IMG/VR virus record: IMGVR_UViG_3300049846_001592
Span: 1-43,820 of that record
Length of the DNA: 43,820 bases
Source of the DNA: a virus
Strand: one strand, 5' to 3'
A program made the position numbers and the translations under genes. Numbering within the stretch: the stretch's first letter is position 1; the number at the start of each line of letters is the position of its first letter. Of the stretch, positions 30,558 through 38,007 are shown one piece after another. The notes under the pieces were generated by a model. That model was not told the DNA's origin and did no database searches. It was given only the letters and a program-made list of their open reading frames with translations.

Positions 30558-31910
30558 TCAGTACTCGATGTCCCCCCAAACCGGCACGCGTCCCCGAAGC
30601 TCACGCTCATCCGGGATGTTCGGATTGTCTGTTGGCAGCGCCTCAGCCGCCTGCTCGGGACCGGCAGGGTTGTATGAGAGAGCCGAGAACCGATTCGGGT
30701 TATCGATCGGGACCTTGTAACGGATATCCACGGAGTCGATCGCCCCGATGTTGAAGTGTTGTTGGAGAAGGTTACCTCGGTTTGAAGGCATCCGAACGGG
30801 ACCTATCGAGTAGCGCTCCCCGTTGATCTTCTGCACGAAGTCTCTCTGTGAAAGGAGAGGTACGGGACCCGTCCAGACTTCGTACTCATGGTTGGCGTAA
30901 CGACCCCTATCGCTCTGTGCGATGCGCTTCTCGGCATCGTCAGGGGCGATCAGAATCGGGTAGGGGCCTTCGTAACCACCGAGGAACCCCGTACCGTAAC
31001 ACTTCAGGCAATCGTTCTGCGGCTGCCCATGAAGCTCGTCCGGTATACACGGGCAAGGGATTCCGGCGTTCTTGCGAAGGAACACCTGGACCCTCTCACC
31101 CCCTTGCTCAAGGATCCAACGGTTCCGGCGGATAGCCTCGCGCCAGATGTAGTCGAGCTTCTCGATCTCGTACGAGTTGGTGGCCGCTGCATTCTCCAGA
31201 GGCGTCTCGGCCGGGATGCGCTCCGACTCAGGGCACTTCGGGTCATTGGACACGCCAACGGTGACGATGCGATAGAACACGCGCTGCACGAGGTTCGTAC
31301 GCAAGTACGAGCGCATCCGACGGTAGACACACATCACACGGCTCGACGGACCCGGAAGCACCGCAGCCGTGAGGCTCTGCGTACCTGCTTCCGGCAACTG
31401 CCTCGGGTCTAGCTCCACCTCACCAGAGAAACCCTGAACACGAAGCACCGTTGCTTCGACACCATCCACGAACACTCGAACATCCCACGGTTGGTCCGCC
31501 GGGATGTTCGAGGAGGCTTCCTTGACGATGGGGGAGTGCTGCGTTCGAAAGACGTACCGAGGTTGTCCCTGACCCGCAGCAACATGGTCTCCGCGGAGAA
31601 TGAACTGCTCCGATACGTCTTCCTCGATGAGTTCGATGTCGGTGTGATCTCGCCAGAAGGTGGCCCCGACAGGCGCTTCAGTGATCCGTTCGTAGGGCCC
31701 AAACTCGGAGTCGAAGGAGCGATAGACGTGGACCCCGAGAATCGTGAAGCGACTGTTGAGCGCCAGTAGACAAGGGTTGTCCCACGTCAGATCGAACCCA
31801 GATGTGCTCGGGTTGCCGGTCAAAAACACGTTGAGCGGGGGCGCCGGCCAAGGCGCCCTTTGGATCTCCAGGATCGGCGTATTCCGGTCACGGTTCGTCG
31901 AGTACGGCAT
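30558..31910 (-). CDS. Large neck/tail protein with a zinc-binding knuckle
   Basis: A 450-residue protein starting MPYSTNRDRNTPILEIQ. The first 120 residues look like a fibronectin/Ig-type beta domain (FDLTWDNPCLLALNSRFT, then HVYRSFDSEFGPYERIT). The middle holds beta strands and YIWREAIRRNRWILEQGG. A Cys-rich element, IPCPCIPD then DCLKCYGTGFLGG, with C-x-C and C-x-x-C, likely binds zinc like the DnaJ-type CxxCxGxG knuckle. The C-terminal part continues with beta segments and an acidic end. It is likely a connector, neck or baseplate component. The zinc knuckle is seen directly; the structural role is inferred from neighbours. Confidence 0.65.
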   Translation of the reverse strand: MPYSTNRDRNTPILEIQRAPWPAPPLNVFLTGNPSTSGFDLTWDNPCLLALNSRFTILGVHVYRSFDSEFGPYERITEAPVGATFWRDHTDIELIEEDVSEQFILRGDHVAAGQGQPRYVFRTQHSPIVKEASSNIPADQPWDVRVFVDGVEATVLRVQGFSGEVELDPRQLPEAGTQSLTAAVLPGPSSRVMCVYRRMRSYLRTNLVQRVFYRIVTVGVSNDPKCPESERIPAETPLENAAATNSYEIEKLDYIWREAIRRNRWILEQGGERVQVFLRKNAGIPCPCIPDELHGQPQNDCLKCYGTGFLGGYEGPYPILIAPDDAEKRIAQSDRGRYANHEYEVWTGPVPLLSQRDFVQKINGERYSIGPVRMPSNRGNLLQQHFNIGAIDSVDIRYKVPIDNPNRFSALSYNPAGPEQAAEALPTDNPNIPDERELRGRVPVWGDIEY

Positions 31911-31946
31911 GGGGCCTCTCTCTAGGCCCTGAAAAGAGAAAGCTCG

Positions 31947-32240
31947 TCAGGGCTCCTGGCCAGGCCGCCGGATCACCGAGAGAGTGCCCGTCTCACGATC
32001 GATTTCCACCGGAGTGGACGGTGCGATCCCACGATCCATCAGGATCTTCTCAAAGAGACGTTGCTTCTCCTCCTCGATACGACGTGCCGAGACCAGGACC
32101 TTGACCTTGTCGTTCTCCAGATCCAGAAGCCGGGCTCCTAGTTCCATGTAGGCGTTATCCAGCTCGGTCATCCGGTTCAACTCGGCCGGGCTGACAGGGG
32201 TGTCGAGGGCGTTGCGCTTGGTGTGGGTCTCTTCAGCCAT
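31947..32240 (-). CDS. Small coiled-coil protein
   Basis: A 97-residue protein from the ATG at 32240 (GGAG six bases upstream; an ATG four codons earlier is less well placed). It is dominated by a helix, MTELDNAYMELGARLLDLEN then KVKVLVSARRIEEEKQRLFE, with a heptad pattern, and ends in a short beta segment (TPVEIDRETGTLSVIRR). It lies just after an 18-bp palindrome. It is probably a small assembly or linker protein; no family is recognised. Confidence 0.6.
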   Translation of the reverse strand: MAEETHTKRNALDTPVSPAELNRMTELDNAYMELGARLLDLENDKVKVLVSARRIEEEKQRLFEKILMDRGIAPSTPVEIDRETGTLSVIRRPGQEP

Positions 32241-32260
32241 TCTGATCTCCATGTGATTCC

Positions 32261-32278
32261 GGGCACGGTACCGTGCCC
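32261..32278. promoter_or_regulatory. Perfect 18-bp palindrome upstream of the coiled-coil gene
   Basis: GGGCACGGTACCGTGCCC is an uninterrupted 18-bp palindrome 21 bases before the ATG at 32240, in the gap after the zinc-finger gene. With no spacer it would make a poor hairpin, so a dimeric-protein binding site is at least as likely as a terminator. An AT-rich ATTATAGG follows on the plus strand. Confidence 0.45.
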
Positions 32279-32305
32279 ATTATAGGCGAACACACAAGCA
32301 AAAGC

Positions 32306-32635
32306 TCAACGCATCGCTGCGATGCATCTAAGAAGCGCCTGAAAGAGACGCAGGGGAATTCCATGCTTCTCAACGAGTTTCTGCCGATCCAGCTCCTCCG
32401 CAGAGAAAGGGCAACTCGCGAGATGTCGGTCTTTTCGCTGCTGGCATTCTTCGCAACGATCCACCGGCGCTTTGTTGTTGAGCTGCAACTCTAGCGTCTT
32501 CTTGACGCGGATGATCTGGACATCTCGCGGGTGGCTGCGGTTCCGCCAAGGCGCGCACGTCTCCCTGTGATACTTCATCGTGCTGTACTTCAGGCACGTG
32601 AAGCCGCAGATACAGGGGTGTACCCTCGGGGCCAT
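32306..32635 (-). CDS. Small zinc-finger protein
   Basis: A 109-residue protein from the ATG at 32635, which overlaps the upstream stop. It has an N-terminal finger, HPCICGFTCLKYSTMKYHRE then TCAPW, and a second Cys-rich unit, DRCEECQQRKDRHLASCPF. The first finger matches one in the homing endonuclease two genes upstream in spacing and residues (C-x-C-G, M-K-x-H-R, C, W). The C-terminus is helical (KLVEKHGIPLRLFQALL). It is probably a nucleic-acid-binding protein. Whether it serves the phage or is a relic of a homing element is unclear. Confidence 0.65.
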   Translation of the reverse strand: MAPRVHPCICGFTCLKYSTMKYHRETCAPWRNRSHPRDVQIIRVKKTLELQLNNKAPVDRCEECQQRKDRHLASCPFSAEELDRQKLVEKHGIPLRLFQALLRCIAAMR

Positions 32636-32958
32636 CACTCGTTGAGCGGTGACTCCACCTGGATGAAGGGGAACACCTTGAGTTGGTTCGACCAACCTAG
32701 GATCGCCTCTTTGACGTGATCCGCGAGTGCCTTCGCTTGGTCAGGGGTCATCCCCTCAGCGAAGCGCACGACGATCGACGGAAAGAACTCCTCGGCCGAA
32801 GCCTTCATTTCGAGCGAAGAAATGCAGCCGATCTGCTGATCGTCCACATAGACTTTGGCCGTGATTTGGGCGTTCGCGCCCGGGATGGCGTGCACGAATT
32901 CGTCGGAGCACTCGACCCGGATCATGAAACTGCGCTTTGGTTTCGTATCTGATTCCAT
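32635..32958 (-). CDS. Small conserved-looking protein of unknown function
   Basis: A 107-residue protein from the ATG at 32958, chosen because AAGGAG lies nine bases upstream. The frame is open further upstream, but that part reads as noise. The sequence is compact alpha/beta: KRSFMIRVECSDEFVHAIPG, then AQITAKVYVDDQQIGCISSL and a helix, TPDQAKALADHVKEAILGW. No motif is recognised. It is coupled to the zinc-finger gene by an overlapping stop/start and lies just downstream of the Vsr-like nuclease gene. Confidence 0.6.
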   Translation of the reverse strand: MESDTKPKRSFMIRVECSDEFVHAIPGANAQITAKVYVDDQQIGCISSLEMKASAEEFFPSIVVRFAEGMTPDQAKALADHVKEAILGWSNQLKVFPFIQVESPLNE

Positions 32959-32986
32959 CTGATTCATCTCCTTGTTACAGGGAGGC

Positions 32987-34576
32987 CTAAAAGTTTCTGA
33001 GGTGCTCAACCACTCTGGCACGAACACCTTCGGGATCCTTCTTGAACTCGGACTCCCAGACGACAAGACATGTCAGGCCAATCTCTGCGTACGATGAGAT
33101 CAACTCCCCCTCGTGTTCAAAATTCGCCTTGCCTGTAAAGAACCTGGAGTGCCAGAAGTCACCAAACACCTCTACAATATGTGTCACCCCACACTTGGGT
33201 TCCTTCGAATCCGGACCCGGCAAGATGAAGTCCGGGTTCTTATGGTGCCCTAGACCGGGTAGCCACCGCCAGAAAGAACCATCCCCCGTGTAGAGAAGCT
33301 CGGGGTTGTGTTTACCAAATCGGCGCTCCAAGAGGTTCGGTCCGGGACGCCGCATTCGTTCAAGATGTGCCAGTGCGTACTCCTGATTCATCATCGGATG
33401 AGGGAAGCCGTACTTATCCGTGTTCGTCGCCCGCGCTTTCTCCTTCACGGACTCCGCTTGAATAGCGTACGGGAAGCCGTACTTATCCGTGTTCGTCGCC
33501 CGCGCTTTCTCCTTCACGGACTCCGCTTGGAAAACACAATCAACCCCATAACCAGCCCGCACCGTGTTCACCAAACGCGCGTAAATCTCTGGGTTTTGAA
33601 GAGGGTTGTCGACACCATACTTCGCCTGACAAGTGTCTCTTCGCTTGTCGAGGAACTCCGCCAACAAGAGAGGGTGCTCGGCTCCATACTTTCGCAGGAA
33701 GGTTGCAACGGCCTTATCCCAGAAGCCGTCAATCCGTGAGGGGTGATCGACACCATACCGTTCGACCAAGCTCGCCTTGACCTTCGTGCGTCCTTCCTCG
33801 GAAGAGAAGTAGTGGCTCCCGTAGTTCTCCACCATCGTTTCAAGCTGGCGCCGGCGAATCTCAGGGTGTTGACTGGTCCACTCCACACCCCATCGCTTCA
33901 GGTTAGTTTGACGCGCACGCTCGACGACCTCCGGCGAACATGAAGGAGCGACACCACCGTACCGTTCCTGGTTGGTGACCATGATCTTCTCACGAATCTC
34001 TGGAGCAGCGAGGCCCTCTTCCACCCCATATCGCTCTAGGTTAGTCGCGAGAGTTTTCGCTCTTATGACCGGACTTTGGTTCGGATTGTCGACCCCATAC
34101 TTCGCTTGAAGCGTGGTGCGAATCTTAGCTTGCACTTCGGGCTTCGAGAACGGGTTCTCCGAGCCATAAAGAGGGCGTGCATTCGCTTTCGAAGCTTCGC
34201 GTACTCGCTCGTACAGCGTCGACCCCTTCGCGAAGACATTCTCTGCGCCGTACTTCTTTAAGAGGGTCTCCTTCCTGGCCTCCTCCGCCTCAAACACATG
34301 ACGAGGGTTGGTCACCCCGTCCCCGTGATTCTTGCGAAGCGTTGTGGCCAAGCGAGCCATCTGCACTTGACCGCGGTCGCGCGACTTCCAGGTGTAGCAG
34401 CCCTGGCGGTGCCGTTTCATCTGCGTGGCGGAAGTGGACTCATGACCGCACAAGCAGGCGAGCGGCTTCTGCTCACCTAACTGGGCCTTCCAGCCTTCAC
34501 ACACAGCCTTGTGCCTGGAGTTGATGCTGTCGGACTTGGGGAAGTGGGCTCCGCAGAACTGACAATTGATGGGCAT
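32987..34576 (-). CDS. Vsr/EDxHD-like homing endonuclease with zinc fingers and KYG repeats
   Basis: A 529-residue free-standing homing-type nuclease, counted from the ATG at 34576 (a GTG at 34591 is possible). The N-terminus has two zinc fingers (Cys5, Cys8, His22, Cys26 and Cys41, Cys43, His56, Cys60). Residues about 80-420 are 13 tandem KYG-type repeats with the pattern N-P-x-x-x-P-E-x-x-x-K-x-R-x-T-x-x-x-K-Y-G-V, a DNA-reading array seen in phage homing proteins. The C-terminal 83 residues are a PD-(D/E)xK/Vsr-like nuclease: NPDFILPG with the metal-binding Asp (about 449), VEVFGDFWHSRF (468-479) and a closing LTCLVVWESEF strand. One repeat pair is identical at the DNA level (33402-33529). 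It is wedged between tail genes and probably targets a homologous locus in related phages. Confidence 0.8.
   Translation of the reverse strand: MPINCQFCGAHFPKSDSINSRHKAVCEGWKAQLGEQKPLACLCGHESTSATQMKRHRQGCYTWKSRDRGQVQMARLATTLRKNHGDGVTNPRHVFEAEEARKETLLKKYGAENVFAKGSTLYERVREASKANARPLYGSENPFSKPEVQAKIRTTLQAKYGVDNPNQSPVIRAKTLATNLERYGVEEGLAAPEIREKIMVTNQERYGGVAPSCSPEVVERARQTNLKRWGVEWTSQHPEIRRRQLETMVENYGSHYFSSEEGRTKVKASLVERYGVDHPSRIDGFWDKAVATFLRKYGAEHPLLLAEFLDKRRDTCQAKYGVDNPLQNPEIYARLVNTVRAGYGVDCVFQAESVKEKARATNTDKYGFPYAIQAESVKEKARATNTDKYGFPHPMMNQEYALAHLERMRRPGPNLLERRFGKHNPELLYTGDGSFWRWLPGLGHHKNPDFILPGPDSKEPKCGVTHIVEVFGDFWHSRFFTGKANFEHEGELISSYAEIGLTCLVVWESEFKKDPEGVRARVVEHLRNF
33402..33529 (-). repeat. 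Exact 59-bp tandem duplication inside the homing endonuclease
   Basis: Positions 33402-33460 and 33471-33529 are identical over 59 bases and separated by 10 bases, a 69-bp period (23 codons). Each unit encodes QAESVKEKARATNTDKYGFP. The other repeats in the protein are diverged at the DNA level, so this copy is recent. The change keeps the reading frame. Confidence 0.95.
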
Positions 34577-34640
34577 CGTCGGTAAAAACACCTTGACAGA
34601 TTCCCTAATGGTTGTCAGTATAAAGAGGAAACCGCCTCCA

Positions 34641-36113
34641 CTAAAAACCCACGAATTTTCTGGGTGACAAAACCCCCGCGCCCACGTACGGCCCGAACGC
34701 GCTTCGAATGCCCGTCCCGTACTTCGGCTGTTGAAGGCCCTTGATGATGTTGACCGTGGCCTTGGTCTTCTCTAGCTGCTTGTCGAACTGCTCGGACGTC
34801 GACTGAAAAGCCGCCTCATACTTCGACGCCTTGTCGATGTCCAAAGACACCCCACCAATCGAGTACGAGTTGTGTGCCAAAAGCCCATTCGAGAGGGCGA
34901 AGTTCTGCGGCCCGGGGACCGACAGATCGTACATGAACTCGCGCTCGGGGAGCACTGCGACCTCGGCAATCTGCCGGTAGCCAACGTGAAGACCACCATC
35001 ACGCTTGAACACACTGACGATGGGATTGGAAGTCTGTAGGTCGCCCGCCTTGACCGGGAAGACCCGCCCCGGGCCGCCGTTCGTTCCGTGTGACGTGACA
35101 CTGTAGAGGCTATGGTCCTCGGTGCAGATCACCGAAACAGAACCCCCCTTGTAGCCCGCGTGAAGGGGGCCGCCGAGGTGCTTGGTGGTGATCTTCAGGA
35201 TCTTCTTCCCCTTGGCGTTGTGCCTCAGGACGTCCCCCACGTAGGCGAGGCAAGCGTCCTTCGTGTCTTCGTAGACAGAACGAACGCGTAGCTTACCCGA
35301 CAAGAGGCAGCGTTGAATCTTCTTCGCCACCGTGTACTTCGGTGTGGCGCCGATGCGAAGGCCGTACAGCTCCTCCATGGAGATGTCGTAGTCGGTCCCA
35401 TCAGGAAGAACGACCCGGACCTCTTGCTCGCCGGCGACCGAGAACTCGTCCGCGATCCAGTTGATCCGGACTGCTTGGAGGGCATGCATCATCGCGCCTG
35501 TCAGGAGAAGAGTGCGCCAGTTGGGTCGTTGCGCGACAAGGGTTTCGACGTTGGCGAAGGGCGTGGCAGGTGGCGCGGAGGAGATCATGTCGAGAGACCG
35601 CTCGATGAACTCCTTTAGCTCCCCGTCTTCCCAAATATACCCGAAGACTCGATTGAACTGCCGAACCGTCTCTTCATGGGCAGGCGGCCGGAAGTGGTAG
35701 TTGCGATCCGGGTTGTTGTCCCGGAGAAGGATGCGCAGACGGCGCATCAGGTCGGCTTCGGTTTGCGTGTAGCCCGGTGCGGCCAGGGTTTGCGAGGTGA
35801 CCTTGTCAATCACCTCGAACTCCATCACGACCTGTTGAATAGGCGCTCCTACGGACTCCCTGAAAGTCCAGCGCAGGCGGTACACACCTAGGTTTGCGTC
35901 AAGGGGGATGAGCAGGCTCGCGTAATACTCACCGACGGCGGGGTTCGCCGGCATGCGGCGAGGGACTCCAACGAGCACCTCTTGGTGCGTCGTGAAATCG
36001 TAGATCGCGTAGCTGATCTCGGCAGCGTTAGTAGGCGTACCGGAAGCGCTCTCTAGGGTGAGGCAGAGATCATCGCGTCCAAGCGCCTGCCCACGGTAAA
36101 ATGCAACACCCAT
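34641..36113 (-). CDS. Neck/tail virion protein interrupted by a mini-intein
   Basis: A 490-codon frame: a 299-residue virion protein split by a 191-residue intein. Residues 1-105 form a beta-sandwich (MGVAFYRGQALGRDDLCLTL, then YYASLLIPLDANLGVYRLRW) resembling the small protein at 39130-39528. The next region is helical (DLMRRLRILLRDNNPDRNYH, then LKEFIERSLDMISSAP), and the N-extein ends ALQAVRINWIADEF. After splicing it would join SYSIGGVSLDIDKASKYEAA, a natural continuation, and end with QPKYGTGIRSAFGPY. Probably a tail or neck component of the contractile tail; the exact homologue is not recognised. It starts directly after the ParB-like gene. Confidence 0.7.
   Translation of the reverse strand: MGVAFYRGQALGRDDLCLTLESASGTPTNAAEISYAIYDFTTHQEVLVGVPRRMPANPAVGEYYASLLIPLDANLGVYRLRWTFRESVGAPIQQVVMEFEVIDKVTSQTLAAPGYTQTEADLMRRLRILLRDNNPDRNYHFRPPAHEETVRQFNRVFGYIWEDGELKEFIERSLDMISSAPPATPFANVETLVAQRPNWRTLLLTGAMMHALQAVRINWIADEFSVAGEQEVRVVLPDGTDYDISMEELYGLRIGATPKYTVAKKIQRCLLSGKLRVRSVYEDTKDACLAYVGDVLRHNAKGKKILKITTKHLGGPLHAGYKGGSVSVICTEDHSLYSVTSHGTNGGPGRVFPVKAGDLQTSNPIVSVFKRDGGLHVGYRQIAEVAVLPEREFMYDLSVPGPQNFALSNGLLAHNSYSIGGVSLDIDKASKYEAAFQSTSEQFDKQLEKTKATVNIIKGLQQPKYGTGIRSAFGPYVGAGVLSPRKFVGF
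34869..35441 (-). mobile_element. Mini-intein with serine nucleophiles (Ser1, Ser+1)
   Basis: A 191-residue intein with no homing-endonuclease domain. Block A reads SVAGEQEVRVVLPDG, matching the usual C-x-x-G-x-x-x-V-x-x-x-x-G layout but with Ser in place of Cys1. A second strand, YVGDVLRHNAKGKKILKITT, leads to block B VICTEDHSLYS with the T-x-x-H pair. Block F is EFMYDLSVPGPQNFALSNG and block G LLAHN, followed by Ser+1. The exteins join smoothly only at these points. About 40 extra residues lie between block A and the strand before block B. All splicing residues are present, so activity is likely. Confidence 0.85.
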
Positions 36114-36119
36114 CGCCCC

Positions 36120-37247
36120 TCACTCCCCAAGCCCGTTGACTTGTGTGTGTCGCAGAGCCGTTGAATATTGGCTCACGAGAGCCGAAGCGGCCATGTAGAG
36201 CGCATGAACGTCGCCGGGGACCGAAGCGAGATCCTCCCGCGAGAGAGCCCTCTTGTTCGCACGCTGGTACACGGTGTTCAGCTCGAAGTGTCGCTCAAAG
36301 ACCGGCCGATACAGCTTCTCCTCAGACTGCCCAAGGGTGTGATACACCGATGACAAGTCGTCGAACATACCGGCGAGCTTGTGTGCCAACGATAACGCCC
36401 GGTCGAGGAACTCGAAGATTTTCTCGCCGAGCTTGTCCTCCGTCACCGCGCGAGCGTCCGGAGGAATCATCTCGATCTCCTCGTAGAACTGCTCCGCTCG
36501 ATCGGCTAGCTTCGAGAGGTTCTCCACCATCCGACGAGCCTGCATAAGCGAACGGCCCTTGAAAAGGTCGTCGATAGCCAGGCTCGTTTTCTCCTTCGCC
36601 TTCGCGAAGCGAACCATGACGTTCCGGACCGTCAGAGCTTGCTGAAACGCTTCGACTTCACTGGCCATTCTCGTCTCCGTGCGATCCATCAGGTTGACAA
36701 GAAGAACCTTTGGTCGGACCCCCAACGCCCTGAAGGTCATGAGGCGCGTATTTCCGCCTACGAGTTGAAGGGACCCGTCCTGGCGTCGGACAACGATCGG
36801 TGCCGCCAGGTTCGCCCCAAGCACCTTCAAGATCGACCGGATGTCCTTGTCGTACAACCAAGCATGGTAGACAGCTTTCTCGATAGAATCGGTCTCCCAC
36901 GAGTCGGTATTGGCCATCGTTGACCAAGAGGTGTCGTCGAGCGTCAGGAGCTTCCCCTCCGTCGCTGCCTTCCAGACGACGTCCAAGGCGGGCATCCCTA
37001 CCATCTTGGCTGTCCGCTCGATTTCGGCGAACTCCTCCCCGAGGTCAGGCGCGCGCCACGTCGTAAGCGGCGCCTTTCGCCGTGCCTCGGCAATCTCCTC
37101 CGGGGTCGGAGCGACGAACTTCTTGTGGATGACATCGTACCGCTCGGGATTCCGCTTCAAGGAGGGGCGGTCGATCTCGAAGACCTTTCCAGTGGCCTTC
37201 TCGCGAACGAGGACATCCTCTGCCGCAGTCCTAATCTGACCAACCAT
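36120..37247 (-). CDS. Protein with a ParB-like segment
   Basis: A 375-residue protein. Residues 1-45 (DVLVREKATGKVFEIDRPSL) resemble a segment of the 1138-residue protein at 13825-17241. At about 148-186, APIVVRRQDGSLQLVGGNTR then LMTFRALGVRPKVLLVNL has the ParB/Srx-like pattern: a strand, a D-G turn, the G-G/H-x-x-R-L loop, a helix and a closing strand. In ParB proteins this fold binds CTP or acts as a nuclease; here only the fold is suggested. The rest is helical and charged (LIDDLF-type and ENLSKLADRAEQFYEEIEMI). It overlaps the preceding gene by 17 bases. Whether it works with the actin-like ATPase as a segregation pair is speculation. Confidence 0.6.
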   Translation of the reverse strand: MVGQIRTAAEDVLVREKATGKVFEIDRPSLKRNPERYDVIHKKFVAPTPEEIAEARRKAPLTTWRAPDLGEEFAEIERTAKMVGMPALDVVWKAATEGKLLTLDDTSWSTMANTDSWETDSIEKAVYHAWLYDKDIRSILKVLGANLAAPIVVRRQDGSLQLVGGNTRLMTFRALGVRPKVLLVNLMDRTETRMASEVEAFQQALTVRNVMVRFAKAKEKTSLAIDDLFKGRSLMQARRMVENLSKLADRAEQFYEEIEMIPPDARAVTEDKLGEKIFEFLDRALSLAHKLAGMFDDLSSVYHTLGQSEEKLYRPVFERHFELNTVYQRANKRALSREDLASVPGDVHALYMAASALVSQYSTALRHTQVNGLGE

Positions 37248-38007
37248 ACTTTTTCACCCTAGGAGTGCAATCCGTTGGCTCATTCGCCATAGCAGCGTCA
37301 TGCACGCTGAAGCACGATCGCATCGTTTGCGTTGCTCCTCCGGCCGTCCGCTGCCACGACCAAACGATGACCCATTCGCCGGGCTGCCCCTCTTGCGCCG
37401 TCCACGGCGCATAGAACTCACCGACCTTGGAGGACGCAGCACATCGGCAGGACGCCCCCACTTGCTGCTCGTAACCGCCCTTCAACCGACGGTACAGCGT
37501 GTAGCAAACGCTATAAGGGGAGATAGGATTTACTCCCTCGCGGAATCGAACCCACAAGTCCCCGGGACCAAGCGTCTGACCCCAACGCATCGTCGCGTTG
37601 TCGTTCGTCTTGCAACGACAAGGAGACGGAGGACAAAGAGGCGCGAGATGCACGACCTCTACGTAGGCGGACACCGTGCCTTGGCCTTGGATGGCCATCG
37701 GAGCGCCAACGATCCCAAGGAACCCCATACCAGCCGAGTAGCCGTAGGCACGCGTCTGAATGATCGGGGTCGGCGGCGGAAGCACAGCCGCGCCGCTCGC
37801 GGTCCCGGCCCCATACTGCACAAAGGGGTCGGCCATCTCACCATGGCCAGCGGCATATCCCGAGAACAGGTAGACGTACGCCTCGGAGGACGAAACGGTC
37901 CCTTGCCCCGCAATTGGGGACCCGTAGAGCCAATGCGTGACCAGGGTCGTCGGTTCTGCAACGGACCCGACCCCGACAGCTACGCCGCCTCCGTAAACCG
38001 CGGGCAT
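37231..38007 (-). CDS. Gly/Ala-rich tail-type protein
   Basis: A 258-residue protein from the ATG at 38007, which overlaps the TGA of the upstream HNH gene (TGATG); codons further upstream belong to that gene. The first 120 residues are repetitive and rich in Gly, Ala, Val and Tyr (YGGGVAVGVGSVAEPTTLVT, then VYLFSGYAAGHGEMADP and YGYSAGMGFLGIVGAPMA), typical of tail fibre or adsorption proteins. The C-terminal half has several Cys (CPPSPCRCKTND, SCRCAASS) and Trp-rich strands (WVIVWSWQRTAGG). No named domain. Probably an exposed tail component. Confidence 0.6.
   Translation of the reverse strand: MPAVYGGGVAVGVGSVAEPTTLVTHWLYGSPIAGQGTVSSSEAYVYLFSGYAAGHGEMADPFVQYGAGTASGAAVLPPPTPIIQTRAYGYSAGMGFLGIVGAPMAIQGQGTVSAYVEVVHLAPLCPPSPCRCKTNDNATMRWGQTLGPGDLWVRFREGVNPISPYSVCYTLYRRLKGGYEQQVGASCRCAASSKVGEFYAPWTAQEGQPGEWVIVWSWQRTAGGATQTMRSCFSVHDAAMANEPTDCTPRVKKYGWSD

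Noticed and set aside
33402-33529. Spaced repeats as a possible CRISPR-like array
   Set aside because: Only two units, in frame within a coding repeat protein; no leader or cas genes.
34594-34620. TTGACA with a downstream TATAAA on the plus strand
   Set aside because: Spacing to TATAAA is 20 bases and nothing on the plus strand downstream is a gene; likely chance.
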